Positions 23,305 to 36,872 of a DNA stretch of 64,000 bases are shown here, piece by piece. A program made the translations under genes and the position numbers. The notes beneath the pieces were generated by a model. That model had not been told where the DNA came from. It worked only from the letters and a program-made list of their open reading frames with translations, and did not search any database. Origin of the DNA: Microthyrium microscopicum (lineage: Eukaryota; Ascomycota; Dothideomycetes; Microthyriales; Microthyriaceae); contig MU004233.1 of NCBI GenBank assembly GCA_010405405.1, forward strand, positions 2,513,882-2,577,881. The letters run 5' to 3'. Numbering within the stretch: the stretch's first letter is position 1; each line of letters begins with the position of its first letter.

Positions 23305-26074
23305 TGTGTCGGAAAGAAGGGCGTCGAGTCCGATGGGGCGCCGAATGTCGCGAGTGTCACGAAGACGCTCGTGTCAACGTGAACGAATGTTGAGGAGGGG
23401 AGGTTTAGATTAAAAACATTAGATCTAGATTGTATAAAGTCGTTTTCTCGTGTCGATTGGTAACATGCAATGGGCCAGCGGGTATCGTGGCAATTACGAA
23501 ATATATTGGAAAAATGGGAAAAGTGGAGGCTGATGAACCTCGAAGAAGGGAAGGAGGCACTGCCAGGACTATTGAGGATGGAAGGATTAGCGAGCTGTAC
23601 GAGGTATTAAAGACGTGAATTCAAGGGATAAAAGGGCCAAGTAGAGACAGAAGTGGAGGAAGAGAAGAGAAAAGGCGAGAAGATGGGAGAATGGCGAAAG
23701 GTATGAGTTCTGGTGGTGGGAATTGGGGATGGGAAGGAAGGAGCAATGGTGGTGATTTTGGTTGTTGGTTGAACAAAAGAGAAGGAGCACAGCGCCCTCG
23801 TGCATCAAGTCCCCTACAGGGGGTAAACAGGGACAGCCACGCCTCCAATAACTTCCAAGTCACACAAGATAATATCTTTTCTTCAGTCTTGAATACTCCG
23901 AGATCTATGTCTTCAATCATTCGCGTTGTCAAAGTCTCAATGACCAGGTGAAGGGGTCCTCGATTGATGTGGTTAACAACGCGCAGCTGTAGTGTATTGA
24001 CACATAACAGCTTGTGATTTCAGGAGGATGAATGTATGATGCCCTGGCGCAGGGATAGAATGGGGATGTGCATACGTACCGAAATAAAAATGCTCGCTCA
24101 CGATGAAGCTTTTCACGATGAAGCTTTTTGGAAAAACAGAGAGATGTAGATAGTTGAAAGGAGATGACAGAAGCAAGAGGCAGGTTAATGTTGGATGTTC
24201 TTGGAAGAGTGTTGAGCTTGAGGCACGGAGAAGAAGTTGCCGGGGCGGTGGTGGAGGATCTTAGCGTCCGTCTTTGGTGCAGATGAGATCTCGAGGTTCT
24301 CAGGTTCCCCGATTTTGGTTGCTCTCTAAGCCTTAAGGTACCTTCAACTTCCTCTTTCTTTTCTTGTAAATGTTCAACTCTTTTCCCGATCACGGCTTTT
24401 GACAAAGTGTTGCAACAAACACTGCCAACATTGAAGCTTTCTTTTCCCCGCGGCTGAGACCAATTGGCCGTTACGGGGGTTTACTGCTGCATTTAAGCGG
24501 CTGAGGGACACGACGACTTAGGACGCAAGGCAAATGCAGGCAAGAATCATCGCCAAAAGAATGTAACTTTTGCCAAAAAGATGAGTGGATATCGTGCCTT
24601 TGCGTTCTCTGCGCATTGGTCTCAGGTCTCTGCAGCAAATGGTTCTGGCTTGCTGTAAGTTGAACTCTTCAGCTAGCCTCCACAGATGTGGTGTATTCTT
24701 ATATTGCTACGAAGATCGGTCCCACAGCACAAGCTGCACAATATATCGTGACCCAAACTTAACAGCTAATATCAGATTTCACGGGCCACGGGCTTGTCTA
24801 TTCTTCATACTAACATACCCTTGAATCATACACCTGGAGCAGATCGTGACTTTGCCTTGTTCATGGACTCTCAGGCACCTTATTTCAATCTGAATGGTAC
24901 GGTAGCTGGATATGGAGTGACATTGGCGGGCTTTGCAGGGAGTATGCAATAGTGCTGTATGTTTGGAGATCCATGTCTCTAGCTCACAGCTGTTTCCAGC
25001 GCTTTGCACCAATTATAGATGCAGATATGAGCATTCCCATTCGCCATCCCTCTGCAAGGCCCACCTCTTGCATGCCGCTTAACTCTTCTTTTCAGCCACA
25101 ATTCTGTCTTGAGTCTAGACGAACCAATCTGACGATACCCTGGCCGTTTATTTTAGACCTCGTTCCCGTTTATTAAATGTAACGGCCTTTTAAACAGCTT
25201 TACGAGCTCGGTATAGGAGACATAAGATCTATCATACAACTGAAAGATCTTGTTGCCTGACATCTAAGATATTAGGTATGCTCCAAGGTTATAGATTTTC
25301 ATCATGGATCCCCAAAGGTGGTTGGCGAAACATCATGCATGTCCGCCTCCCCTCTCTAGACTCCAGTACCTTATACAACATCGCATACAAAACCTTGCCA
25401 GCCATCCACTTAAGCGGTCACTTTAGTACAGATACTCAAAAGATCTTCGGAACATGCAGGCCTTCCTAGCAAACACATCTTGGAACCACCAGATTGCAAA
25501 AATGGCATTTCTAGTTCCCGCTTACAGCTCCATTCTCGTACCTTAATTAACGCCTTCACGAATCATTTATGCCCGACCTTTTCCTTAATGGCTTGTTTCG
25601 TCTCTTCTCTTCAAGGAAAAAAACTCACTGAACGACCAGATCACTGACCAAACAGCCAGCCACGCCTTGCGCACGCCCTTGATGTTTCTCCCGTGTTAAT
25701 CTTAAATCCACTTCCCGATCTGGGTCAATTAGCCTCTTCGGTCCCGGACTATACTAAAATAGCCTAAAATAGTTTCTAGGCACGGCTGAAGACAAGGCTG
25801 AGAATTATGACTCCATACTTTATATAATGCATGGCTGCTATTTTATCGCTATTCTTTTAGCACTGTATGACTGACACTTCAAATTAAATTGCCCGTCAAA
25901 CGAAACTCTTAAACCCGTCGCATTCCCGATCTTCTCAGGGTCCATGTAAACGCCGAAATCGCAAGAATGTCGTTCCACGAAACATACAAGACCCGTTTCT
26001 GTTACATCAACAACACAATCCCAACCACGAGAACTTTCGTCCCTCTAACACAAACCCATCACACCACCACCTGA
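23305..26074. other. 2.8-kb divergent intergenic region
   Basis: Promoter region of the disordered protein and the methyltransferase. Frames at 23430-23951 and 23929-24405 show no domain and are rich in simple-sequence bias. A 15-base unit CACGATGAAGCTTTT occurs twice in tandem near 24,100. I see no RNA gene. Confidence 0.4.
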
Positions 26075-27092
26075 ATGCTCGCCCGCGCCACCCGCACCGT
26101 CTCACCAAGACTTCCAAAACTCCTACCGTCCCTTCACAACATCTCATCCTCTCCGTCCAAATCCTACAGCATGGCCACCTCCTCCTCAACCCTCCTCTCC
26201 GGCGCACAAACCGGCTTCGCCAAAGGATCAGACTACGACAAACACCGTCCCAGCTATCCCTCCGAAGCCGTCTCCCTCCTCCTGACCAACCTCTCCCTCT
26301 CCAACAGACCTAAAGCTAAAGTCCTCGAGTTAGCAGCTGGCACGGGAAAATTCACAGATCTACTAGCCCAGGCTGAAGAGTCCTTTGACATAATCGCCGT
26401 CGAACCCCACGATGGCATGCGCGTCGAACTCGAGCGCAAGAAATTGGAAGGTGTTCAGGTTAAGAAGGGGTTTGCGGAGGATATTCCGGTGGATGATGGG
26501 TGGGCGGAGAGTTGTATTTGTGCGCAGGTATGCACCCCATATCCCTCCCTATATCTGTCATAAAATTATAGAATGGAGGCAATGCTAATGATGAGGATGG
26601 GGTATATAGTCATTCCACTGGTTTTCTACGCCCGCCGCTTTAAGCGCTATATCTCATAAACTCAAACCTCACGGTACCCTCGGCTTGATCTGGAATGTCG
26701 AGGACTATAACAACACTTTACGCCATTCCTCGCCGCATCAATGGACGCTGACGTTAAGAAAAGTGTTGTTTCAGTTGGATGAGGCGAGTCCGGCGGATAC
26801 ACCTGCGTTACGGTTTCGGAATGAGACGTGGAGGAAGCCATTCAAGAGTGAGAATGAGTTTGAGAGTATCCAAGAGTCGCTAGTTCCGTGGACGACGTAT
26901 TTGTCTGAAGAAGCGTTATGGGCGCGGTTCTGTACGCTTAGCCAGATTGCGAGTATGGAAGGTGGTGAATTGGCGAGGACGAAGAAGGTGTTTGAGGAGG
27001 CGGTGAGGAAAGAAGGGACGGAGAGAGATGATGAGGGAAAGATTGCGGTTAGGGGGAATACGGTTGTTGTATGGACTAAGAAGAGGGAGTAG
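26075..27092 (+). CDS. Class I SAM-dependent methyltransferase
   Basis: Exons 26075-26527 and 26610-27092 give 311 residues. The SAM-binding motif I is VLELAAGTGKFT (83-94), followed by an acidic end of strand 2 (IIAVEPHD) and motif III-like AEDIPVDDGWAES. CAQSFHWFS across the intron is a hallmark of the Methyltransf_11 group that includes yeast TMT1/CRG1-like enzymes, which methylate small carboxylic acids; the substrate here cannot be read from sequence. The first 32 residues are Arg/Ser-rich without acids and precede a second methionine (Met33), so a mitochondrial form and a cytosolic form are both possible. The C-terminus is Lys/Glu-rich. The single intron is clean. Confidence 0.85.
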
Positions 27093-27902
27093 GAGAAGAA
27101 TAGGGAATAGATGGAGATTGACGAGGTAAGCAAAGGAGCGAAGGATCCTCTATTTACAGCTGCAGAGTCATCGAGATAGACACAAAGCTAACAGAGGACA
27201 AGATATCAGCAAGTGTCATACTAGTAGTTTATATATACTCTGCCGCCCTCCTTGAAACTAAACTAAACAAACGGCCTATACAGCCCTATGCAACCCCATC
27301 CAACGCTCTCGCTCAAAGCTGTCCCAACCTACACAAAAAAGAACACATTCATCGCAGCACATGGCCCCCTAGCCGTGAAGGCCGTAATATCCCCATATAC
27401 CGTGATGTACTGAGACTCGTGTGTGTACCACGAAGTAACAACCTAGCCAAGCAACCATGGGACCAGGAAGCACTCAACAAGAGATGAAAGATTCCCAATC
27501 ACCGCCGGTGGCGGAGTAATCGCTCGTGTCGTGTAGTTGACCAGCCGATATGAAAAAAATCAAAATCAAAATCAAAATCAAAATCAAAATCAAAATGAAG
27601 AACTCCGTGAATGCAAATCTTTCCATAGTAGAAAGTGAATATCGTAGGGTTATAAAAAGCAGAGTTGTCGTTTCTGCGCCAATCCAATGCGCAAAAAGCA
27701 AGCAATTTGGTATCGTTACAGTAAGCAAAAATAATGAACAAGATGCAAGGTTGAAAAGCAAGAAAACATTGAGGGCTCGGGATGTTTGTCATGGGTCTGA
27801 CTTTGTCGACACGGAGAACGAGCTAATGACGGCGAAACTTAAGGCGGATGAACAGCGTGGCGGTGCTTCCAAAGGCATGAATACGGCAAGGGGTTTGCGA
27901 CC
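27093..27902. other. Convergent intergenic region with a microsatellite
   Basis: Lies between the 3' ends of the methyltransferase and ATG1 genes. A 144-codon plus-strand frame (27550-27984) starts in the microsatellite and runs antisense to the last ATG1 exon; I do not count it as a gene. Confidence 0.45.
27559..27594. repeat. Hexanucleotide microsatellite (ATCAAA)6
   Basis: Six perfect copies, preceded by an A-run and followed by a one-base variant. It should be length-variable between strains. Confidence 0.95.
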
Positions 27903-30865
27903 TTACTGTCTCGGAGATGAGCGAGCTGGTTGCACAGGCGTGGTGCCTGGCGATGCGCGGGAGTTGCCTCCGCTTGGTGGGTAGCCGGAGGAGAGGCGGC
28001 GATTGCTTCGTGAGATCTCCAACTTCTTTCTAAGAGATCGGAGACGAGTGCGGAGATACTGGAGCACTAGAAACGTATGTTAGCAACGACACTCGAAAGT
28101 TTGATGGTATGTGGATGGTACTCACTCTGCTCGACGGTTGCTCTATCCTCGTTCTCTAGACCATTAACAGTTTCATCATCTCGTCTATTCAGTCTATGGC
28201 CGAGAACATCACGCTCGTCATCATCCAACACTGCCTCGAGCATATGAATTGCGGTTCTATAGCTTCGTTCGCTGCCTTCCATATCTTCCTGGGTCAATTC
28301 GTTGATGGCTGCTGCGCGACTCATTTCCACTGCTCGATCATACATCAGTTTCTCCGCGGTAATACCAGAGGTAAGGTTGATGTTATCAGCAGAAGCACCA
28401 ACACTAGTGGTGACTGAGGATAGTGAAGACACCGGGTGATTGCTCGGGTGGCCGGGATGATCTGATGGCAGTCGTTGTTGAGCATCAAGAAGCTTAATCG
28501 CCACGAAATCTGACTTTTCAAGACACTCATTAAATCGCTTGCGAGCCCATTGGACAACGCTGTTGATCTTTGGTGCTACCGAGGCAGTTCTAACAGGGGC
28601 AGACTGTGGTGATGTGTTGGCGTTGGGATGTCTCTTGTAGTAGAACCAGTTGCCAGTGACATCAAAGACCTTCTGTAGGATGCCCATCACATGGACATAT
28701 AGAACCAATGCTTCTTCTGCAACAGTAACAATTGCATCAACAGTCAAGTCCTCGTCGTCTTCAAAGTCATCCACAGCCTTGTTGGCGCCACCAGAGACAT
28801 CAGCTGGACGGATCGGCATGAGTTGCTGATATTTAACTTCTGCAAAGTCAAATATTACGCTACTGCGATGTGCGAGTTTTTCTGAGAGCAAAGCTATCCG
28901 CATATCTTCATCCTTGGAATCGACGCCCTTAGTCCCATCGCCAATGAGTAGACCACTGCCTTGAAGTGTGGGATAAACAGGGAAGGGGTTATAACCGGTT
29001 CCCATCTGTAACGCTTGATTTGGAGGACTACTTCCTATACCAAGAACACGGAAACTGGCCATATTGATTGCCTTTGAAATGGCAGAAGTCGCTGACGTTG
29101 TTGGTGATCGGCCTAATATGTGCTTGTCAAGCGAACGTTGACGCGTATGACCAGGAAGTTGCTTCGGTGTTGGCCATGGTCGCATAGACGTTTGTGGTGC
29201 TGTTGTAGAATATGGACTACTTGTTGAAGTAGTTCGACGGACAACCGCATTTTGATGGGCTCGAACTTCTGGACTATTCTCAAATGCATCAGCTAATGCA
29301 TTTACCTCAACAGCCCGTTTCTCCACAAATACAACATCTCGTTCAAACGCAATATCTTGGTCTGCTCTTTCCCGTATTTCTTGCAAGGTTCGATCACTTG
29401 ACCTGCGGCGATCTCGATCAAGTTTGTCTTTGAGCTGTGATGAGGATGGTGAGCTTTGATTTCGGCCAGCTTTAAATGTGGCAAGAGCTCCTTCTTGCTT
29501 GCCAGCTGGTGCAGTGGCGTGGCCTGTCAATGTTGGCCGTCTCTCGGTGGGTCGAGTCTGATAGTCGGCTGCGGCTGCTGATAGCCGTCTGTTGCCGAGT
29601 TTTGGAGATCCTTGGCTTGGGCCTGATATCGAGGTAGGTCTTGAACGTGGTGAAACTGAAATTTGATCTTGAGATGTCTGGGATGACCGGCGTAAATCGG
29701 TGCTTGCGCCTAAAACTTCTGAAGGTCTAGTTGACTTGATCCTCGAGGCTAGATTGTAGCTCAAGGGCTCCTGGGGTTTATCTTCCGGGGCCAATCCTGG
29801 TATATCTTCTTTAATCACAGAATGATCAAAGAAATGATCGTATCCGATTCTTTCAGTTGGTTTCTTTTTCAAAAGCGCACGAATAATGGCCTTCATACCG
29901 CTGCTCACGACTAGTCCTTCAGGAAACTTAATCCTGTCATCGTTCTTGTCGATTTTGGCAATGAGTTCAACATGATTCTGAGCTCGGAAAGGTGGCTTTC
30001 CAACAATCATTTCGTAAGTTACAGTACCAGTTGACCACAAATCTGCTTGTGCATCATACTTTTCATACCGAAGGATTTCTGGAGCCATGTAAAGTGGGGA
30101 ACCACACAAGGTCTCAGCCAGTGAAAGACTTGGTAGAAAACGTGCAAATCCAAAGTCCGCAATCTTCAGTGAAGGCAACGAAGCGATACCAGATGGTGGT
30201 TCTTCAACCTGGTCATCCGACATGAGTGCAGGCCGCTCTCCCTTGTGTTTCTCTTGGTAGGCCTTGGAAGGTACTAGTAGAAGGTTCTGTGGTTTGATGT
30301 CTCGATGTAAAAAGTTGCGTTTGCGAATCCATTGTAAACCACTCGCAATTTGCTTGAGAAAGTGCCGCGCAATAACCTCGTTCAATCCACCGACGGTAGG
30401 ATTTGGGTACTTTCGAATCATGTCCTTGGTAGTTTCATGGTCCGCTAAAGTAGCCCGCTTCCGAATGAACGTGGATAAATCGCCTAGCTCGCAATATTCC
30501 ATAATCAAGTGCGCCGTCATTTTCGATTCCTTGCATTCAAACAGCGATACGATATGAGGGTGATGCAACTCTCTCAGAATCTTGACTTCGCTTTGAAGGT
30601 TCTCTTTGAGCTTTCTCGACAGTTTGGACAAGTTGACTGATTTGATTGCGACGAGTGCTCCTTTGCTCTGTAAACCCATGTGTTAGCATTCTTCCACTGC
30701 TATTATTTGAAAGGCTCCAGGGCGGCTTACCACATGTACACCCCGATAAACCATAGCAAAGCTTCCTTTGCCAATCTCATTCAATCTTCGATAGTCTCCA
30801 ATAGTGATAGCAGGCTCGGCTGGAGCCGGCCGCCGCATGGAAGCTTGGCCAGCTCTGTCTTCCAT
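27903..30865 (-). CDS. ATG1: Autophagy-initiating serine/threonine kinase Atg1
   Basis: Exons 30731-30865, 28126-30667 and 27903-28066 give 946 residues, normal for filamentous fungi. Atg1 starts autophagosome formation with Atg13 and Atg17. The kinase domain spans about 24-335: glycine loop IGKGSFAMVY, ATP lysine in ALVAIKSVN (Lys54), catalytic loop FLHRDIKPQNLL, metal site IADFGFARF and activation segment LCGSPLYMAPEIL. A disordered Ser/Pro-rich middle follows. The C-terminal helical (tandem MIT) region from about 590 on binds Atg13 in relatives. The end is supplied by a 164-nt last exon: the frame otherwise stops right after RATVEQ, and a GTGAGT donor joins it to MLQYLRTRLRSLRKKLE, the family's conserved helix. 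The start ATG sits before MEDRAGQ. Intact as far as I can see. Confidence 0.95.
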
Positions 30866-33714
30866 GATAGCGAGAGGTAACGATCGTAAAGTAGAGTGGC
30901 GGATAAGAAGGGAGACGGGGTTGGTAGGTATAAGGGTACTGTGCGAGTCAAAGAGTCAGCACGGGTCACAGTAGATGCGGGTGACAAGGTCAAACAGTAG
31001 GAGGCAGAGTAAGAGAGCGTGATTCATAGGTGACAAATGAGTGAGAGGAGAAAGTACCTGGAGTGACTCGGAGGCCGGCAGCAAGCTACTGGAGCCTACC
31101 AAGTGAGCTGGGGCAAGACAGTAGCAGTAAGGCTATTGAACATTTGGCAGATTCGAGATGAGAGTATACGCAGGCCAGAAGAGAGTGCAACTGCTTGGAT
31201 AAAGAAAGTCCGGGTAATGGCAGTTGTCGATGTACTGGGACATGAACCGCGTTGCTCGCAGCAAGGGTCAGAAGACGAGATGGAGAGGGGCAATAATGGT
31301 GGGGCGGAGGTCAAGTCAGGTACGCGGAGGCAGGGAAAGTAGATTAATAGGCAGATTAGGATGGGGTGTATGGGGAAGTAATGAGTTGTGAGGGAGTAGA
31401 GGGAGTTGATGGAGGTTGGGACGCAGAGGTAGAGGAAATGGAGAAGATGAAACGAAACGTTGGTCTAGTAGATGTATGTCGAGCTCTAGATGGCGTGAAT
31501 GTTGGAGGAAAGGGAGCGTGGTTGATTGAGTGATGGACTGATGCTGGTTCTCGCTGCGACTACTGTGACTGGAGAGGCTTGACAGGGTAGACCGCTCGCT
31601 ATAGAATAGGCTGGACTCCTGGAGGCACACCGCGGCCTTGACGAAATAGCTGTGACCAGATGTGTAATCTCGCATAGAACATTCTATCATTTTGAAGTAA
31701 GTATGTCGAGTATTACTTGTTTCCATCCCATGAATGCATCTCAATAAACTACTTCCAGCTCTTTGATCAACGCCATTACCCCTGAGAGCGACGGTAACCT
31801 TCTCAACACCAAGCCAACACCTAACCCGCTATTCCGTCCCTCTATCACCACCAATCCCATCACTAAACCGTAGCGTTGGTTGCCAGCTCCCCAAGCGTTC
31901 TTTTACAATCTGCTGGCCTGTGCCTTGCATCTCTATCAAGGAGCAACTCCAATCACTCCCTTATCCGCCTCCAAGAACCTGCATTACAATCCCCATCGAC
32001 TGAGCTGTGGTTGCAAAAGAACACGCTGGCTAGCCACCTGTCACATCACCCTTCCTCGTCTCTGCATCCACTGCCCCCCTGCCTCTTGATCGTGCGCGCG
32101 CTCTCGCTTCCAGCTGCCTACGGTGGGTTGGCACAGTCTTTGACATGCAAAAGATCATGGGGCGTGCGTCAACTGTCAATTGTCTGTCGGTTTATACTGC
32201 CCCTAAATTGTCCAGCTGCGTTCACCATCAGATGCTTTGGACTCGATATATCCATTGTAGCAGTTCATCAGTCATCTATCAAGCACAAGCAACAGACACG
32301 CCGATAACCAAACATCCATCTACTCGACCCGATATCTCCCGCCCATATCATTATCTACATTTCCATGACGAGCACCCGTACGGACGATCTGTACCAAGCA
32401 AGAAGTGCTATCTAGGACCCACCAGCCCTTAAGCCCTTACGGTAGGACCAGTACGTGAGTATGTGTCTCTGATGTTCAGATCTCTTGATCAACCTCAATT
32501 ACAAATGTCAGCACGTGATGCACCACCCTTCATCTCGCAACTACATACCTGCCACGATCGATCATGCAGTGTCCAAGACACAAAAACCACAACCTTGACC
32601 TTTCCCTTGAGCCTCTTAGTTGAACCAGAATTGTGGCATTTGTGAAACACTTTGTCCGCTTGTTCCTGCATAGCCAGATATGTCTTACATGGGAGTCATG
32701 GTGAGCTTCTAAGCCTTGGATATGATCGTGACTTTTATGTCAGCGTGTTGCTCATATTACATTTTCGCTATATGATCCAAGAGCGCGAATCCTGATCGAT
32801 TTGAATATGCCGAATCATGTATGAACGATAGACAGAGGTTATGAGAATTGTGGTAACGGCAGTAAAGCGGCACATATCGAAGAAAACGTCTGACTGGCTG
32901 CTTAAGTAGTAGCTTTAGCACTATAGCATCCGAGTTGTCTGCCATGTATAAGGTCAAGGGTGGTCGTTGTTACTGAGCTGTTTCGGTGGCCGGCTAGCCA
33001 ATTGGATTGCTGGGAGCTGTTCACTATTACTTCATGTCTTCTGCTAGCTTTGCATAGCGGCTCCGCGTCTGATGTGGTTTACTATTATTTTCTCTGACGT
33101 CAGAAAGGCATTTGGCGTAGCTCATACCATTTCTAGGTTAGTGGTTGGTTGATAAGTGGTGGTAGTATGGCAGACAAAGTGATTGTTGTTGAAGCAGGAA
33201 TGGATCAATGTGATATTGATGTATGTTGATACTGGTTACTAAGTTATCACACCAAGTGGTTGGCTTTGCTGTTTTCTGGATTATGAGAACGAAAGACAGT
33301 ATGGGGTTTTCTGCAAATCAGTTTACGTACAATGCTTTTGCAAACTCCAGTGTGCCTGGTGGCTCGATGCGTAGAAATTCATCTAGTTTATGTACCAGCT
33401 TCATGAGAAGAGATCTTGGCGTGAAATGAATGATTCAATCTTATTTCTCACCCCTATAGATCGCTATATTCCGAGAGATACATTTCAACAGACCGAACTT
33501 TTCAAAACGCAAGGTTAAGATGTAAAAAACATAAATGGTCGGTTTGATTGTCTTCGGTGGCCGAGTATCCTGTAAACAGTCATATAACGTAGAGCTCATA
33601 AGATCTAACTTCGTGGTATAACATTAGCCATACATATCGTCTGTATATCCATTGCGTCAAGTCAACACTTCAACTTGTTACGACACCATCTCTTTCCTTT
33701 GTCCCCTACCAACG
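30866..33714. other. 2.8-kb divergent intergenic region
   Basis: Promoters of ATG1 and the FAD oxidoreductase. All open frames here are short or low-complexity; none shows a domain. No repeat or RNA gene recognised. Confidence 0.4.
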
Positions 33715-35357
33715 ATGACCGACAAAATCCACGACATCCTCATAATGCGCCGGTCCCTGCGGTCTCGCCCTCGCTGCCCGCCTCTGCGAGCGTACCCCCA
33801 GCGCTCTCTTCACCGACGACGAGCACCAGCGTTACACATGGCTCTGTCGACACTCTGGACGTATGGCGATCAAGAACCATCGAAATGGCTCTGTTCGCGA
33901 CCCAAAAACTTCGAGCCCTCCGCGCTATTCCACGCTTGTCCTCGATGCCTCAGGAGATGAATGGCTAACAAATTGGGAGCGATTGTTTGAAACATTGCGG
34001 ATCCAACAGCTACGAAACCCCAAGTTCTTCCACGTCGATCCGGCCCATCGAGATGCGTTGCTTGAGTTTGCGGTCACTTCCGGGCGTACGGGCGAGTGTG
34101 CTGAGGTTAATGGGTGTGTTGGGCGCGAGAGGAGCAAGCATGCGCGGAAGAAGGAGCGCGCTGCAAAACGGCAAGTACATTAGAAGATGCGATGGAGATC
34201 TTGACTAATAATGGGACTGTATAGGTTCAGAGAGCCAAGTGTTGATGAGAGAGATCGCGAAGGACTATTACACGCCGTCGAGTGGGCTATTCGTGGACCA
34301 ATGTAGAGGCATTGTGGATCATTATTGTTTAAGAGATGGGATGATAAGGAAGGAAGTTGTTGAAGATTTAGATTATCATGTTGGTGATGGGGTTGGCGAG
34401 GGGTTGTTTACGGTAAAAACAAATAGGGGCATGCATCAGGCTCGAATTGTGGTTATTGCTGTTGGACCGGGAAATTCTCCGAGAATCCCGGGCCAGATTC
34501 CTGGTCAGCGGATTGACGGTGCATGCCATGTTATGCAGATGGAAAAGTTTCCAGATCCAGTGGTCAAGACGAAGATTACACGAGGCCAGACGACGAATGT
34601 ACTTGTTGTAGGTGGCGGTCTGACATCTGCGCAAATTGGAGATTTGGAGATTAAGAGCGGTGTAACCAAGGTTTGGCATGTAATGCGCAGTCATCTCAAA
34701 GTCAAGCCGTTCGATCTCAACCTGGAGTGGCTGGGCAAATTTCGAAACGTCAAACAGGCTATTTTCTGGTCCGCGGACAGTGATGAGGAGCGATGGGAGC
34801 AAATTAAACTGGCAAGAAATGGAGGTAGCATTACTCCAACTTTTCATAAGATCATGAAAGCCCATGTAGCCAGAGGACGGTTGAGCGTGTTTACCAACAC
34901 TGTTGTAGAGGCAAGGGTCTGGGATCCTGGCGCACAAAGGTGGACTGTTCAGACTGAGCCGGAAATCGACTTGCCTCCGCTGGACTACATCTATTATGCG
35001 ACAGGCATACAAAGCGACATTCGAAGCCTGCCATTCTTGCAGACGATCCAGAAAAAGTTTCCAATAGAAAGCCATGGCGGGCTACCTTGCATCAACGATG
35101 ATCTGATGTGGAAAGACGAAGTTCCGCTTTTCGTTACTGGACGACTTGGAGCTCTGAAGATCGGACCAGGAGCTGCAAATTTGGCTGGAGCGCGATCTGG
35201 TGCCGAACGTATCGCATGGTCCATAGCAGACATTCTTGACGAGAATGATGTCAACTTGGTGGATAAGGATCTTTCTTCGCTTGGTATAGGCAATCGTTAC
35301 AATTCGCTTACGTCCGACTCGGAGACGGACCCTGATGAGAGTCAAGAGAGCGCTTAG
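33715..35357 (+). pseudogene. FAD/NAD(P)-binding oxidoreductase, frame broken twice
   Basis: The gene resembles fungal FAD-dependent monooxygenase-like proteins. A start at 33,715 reads MTDKIHDILI, then the frame changes at about 33,745-33,749: the following GPCGLALAARLCERTP is in another frame, as if two bases had been lost within the FAD-binding GxGxxG motif. A 54-nt intron with a GC donor (34171-34224) follows AAKR. Another break near 34,260, one extra G, separates VDERDRE from DYYTPSSGLF. From there 34239-35357 is open, with the second nucleotide-binding motif (VLVVGGGLTSAQIGD) and the C-terminal VTGRLGALKIGPGAANLAGA. Either the gene is a young pseudogene or the assembly has two indel errors; the otherwise good conservation favours recent loss or error. 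A shorter product from the ATG at 33,863 would lack the FAD motif. Substrate unknown. Confidence 0.65.
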
Positions 35358-35490
35358 GTCGTGGTGTTGGATTTGTTGAGCCAACCAAAGTATAGCTTGC
35401 AGGCTAGAGCGATGTATTGCCATCTGTTGAATTTTCCAAACGCGGTCCACGACATTGAATGCTTATTAATGAACAAAATTGACTGTTATT

Positions 35491-36872
35491 TCAAGTCTCT
35501 TCCATCTCTTCCGTGTTTGGTGGTTTTATAAGATTAATCATGCTCTCCATGCATTCAACGACGTCCGAAAGGTGGTTCCCAAGAAGTTTGACATGCCAGT
35601 CTGACGAAGATGGAGTTTGGACCGGCTTCTCCAATTTTCTGATGATGACCAAAGCCCGTTGTAGTTCTCGGCAGACGATTTGCGCCCGTAGCATAGCCTG
35701 TTCTTCGGGGTCAGGAGAGAAACAGCCAAATCCAATAGTCGGCATGAAGGGTGATCCAGATTGTGATCTAGGTGTACCTGCTTCGGATGAAGAAGAAGAG
35801 GGAACTGGGCGCACTACCTCTTGCGCCGACTGAGATCGTTGAAGATCTGTGCAAGCTGCCTTGAAGAGACTGGCCACATGCTGAGCAGCCGCTAGTGCTA
35901 CCAGGGGACATGCAGAGGTGGTGTTATATTCTTCGTGAGAAATGACGAGATTTAGCTTTGCCATCGCTTGCTTGTTGACATGAAGAACTTCATCGACAGC
36001 GCAGAGCCCTTCCTTGACTTTGTCATCAAGCAATTGCAGAACCTTTGTACAGGCTGTGAGGCATGTCTCATCTTTCTCTATAGATCGTTCCGGTAACGTA
36101 AGTTGAGGCTCCGGAGGCTCCGAATACCGGCATGTTGCATCGCATGTATGATCTGGCTGCTCATCTGGTTGCTCATCATGTATTAGGCGCTGTGGAGATG
36201 GTGGGGCTAGTGAGAATCCATCGTGTCCAGACGCAGAAAATACATCTTCTAGCAAGTTACAAGCGCATTCCTTGGGCTCATTGGCCATATTAACACCGCT
36301 CGTATCCATTGACTGGGTTTGGTGATGAGAGCCGCCATTGTTGGCAAGGTGAGCTGAGCCTACGAATGGAGGTAGATTAATGAGAGAAGATAGATCACTA
36401 AAATCGTCGAACTCGTTCATTCCAGAGTCGAGGCCAGCATGGTTTTCTTGTGGGCCCAATTTCGACGAGGTTGCTGTGGCCATTGGCTGGTGGTTGAAAG
36501 CGTGGTAGTTCCACATGTGGTGGTGCAAATTGAACTCTCCAGAGTTCGTCATCGTAGATGGTGATGGACATGATGATGCCGAATGACTCGCTGATAGTAT
36601 ACTGGGCGGACTGACTAAACCTTTGGGTTGAATGTTGGCGCGACGACGCTTCACTTTGCCAACTCTGGATTCAACGTAAACACATTCTAGACCCAGAGTT
36701 CGGCAGCGAGCGCATCCTGACTTTTCGCCGCTACAGCGAACCTAAAGAAAATAAGATCAGAAAAGGTTACAGCCGGAATGCACTTTGGCAGGTATGCGCC
36801 AGCATAGAAGATATGTATATATACCTTTGAGGCATGGCAGCTGTTACATGCGGCTCGGAGTTTGACCGACAT
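35491..36872 (-). CDS. AflR-like Zn2Cys6 transcription factor
   Basis: Exons 36825-36872 and 35491-36741 give 432 residues. The zinc cluster is at Cys9-Cys36 in the AflR-type spacing (Cx2Cx6Cx6Cx2Cx6C), cut by the 83-nt intron after HASK, and followed by the basic KVKRRRANIQPKG linker. The middle is Ser/His/Asn-rich. The C-terminal half has the CxCNLLEDVF, CTKVLQLLDDKVKEGL and LRAQIVCRELQRALVIIRKL helices typical of regulators of aflatoxin-like pathways. It lies tail to tail with the oxidoreductase, 133 bases apart; no polyketide synthase or other cluster enzyme is in the window, so it may act elsewhere. Start ATG at 36,872 (MSVKLRAAC) is the only one that fits, as the open frame further upstream has a different character. 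Confidence 0.85.

Noticed and set aside
27550-27984. 144-codon plus-strand frame
   Set aside because: It begins in a microsatellite and is antisense to the last ATG1 exon.
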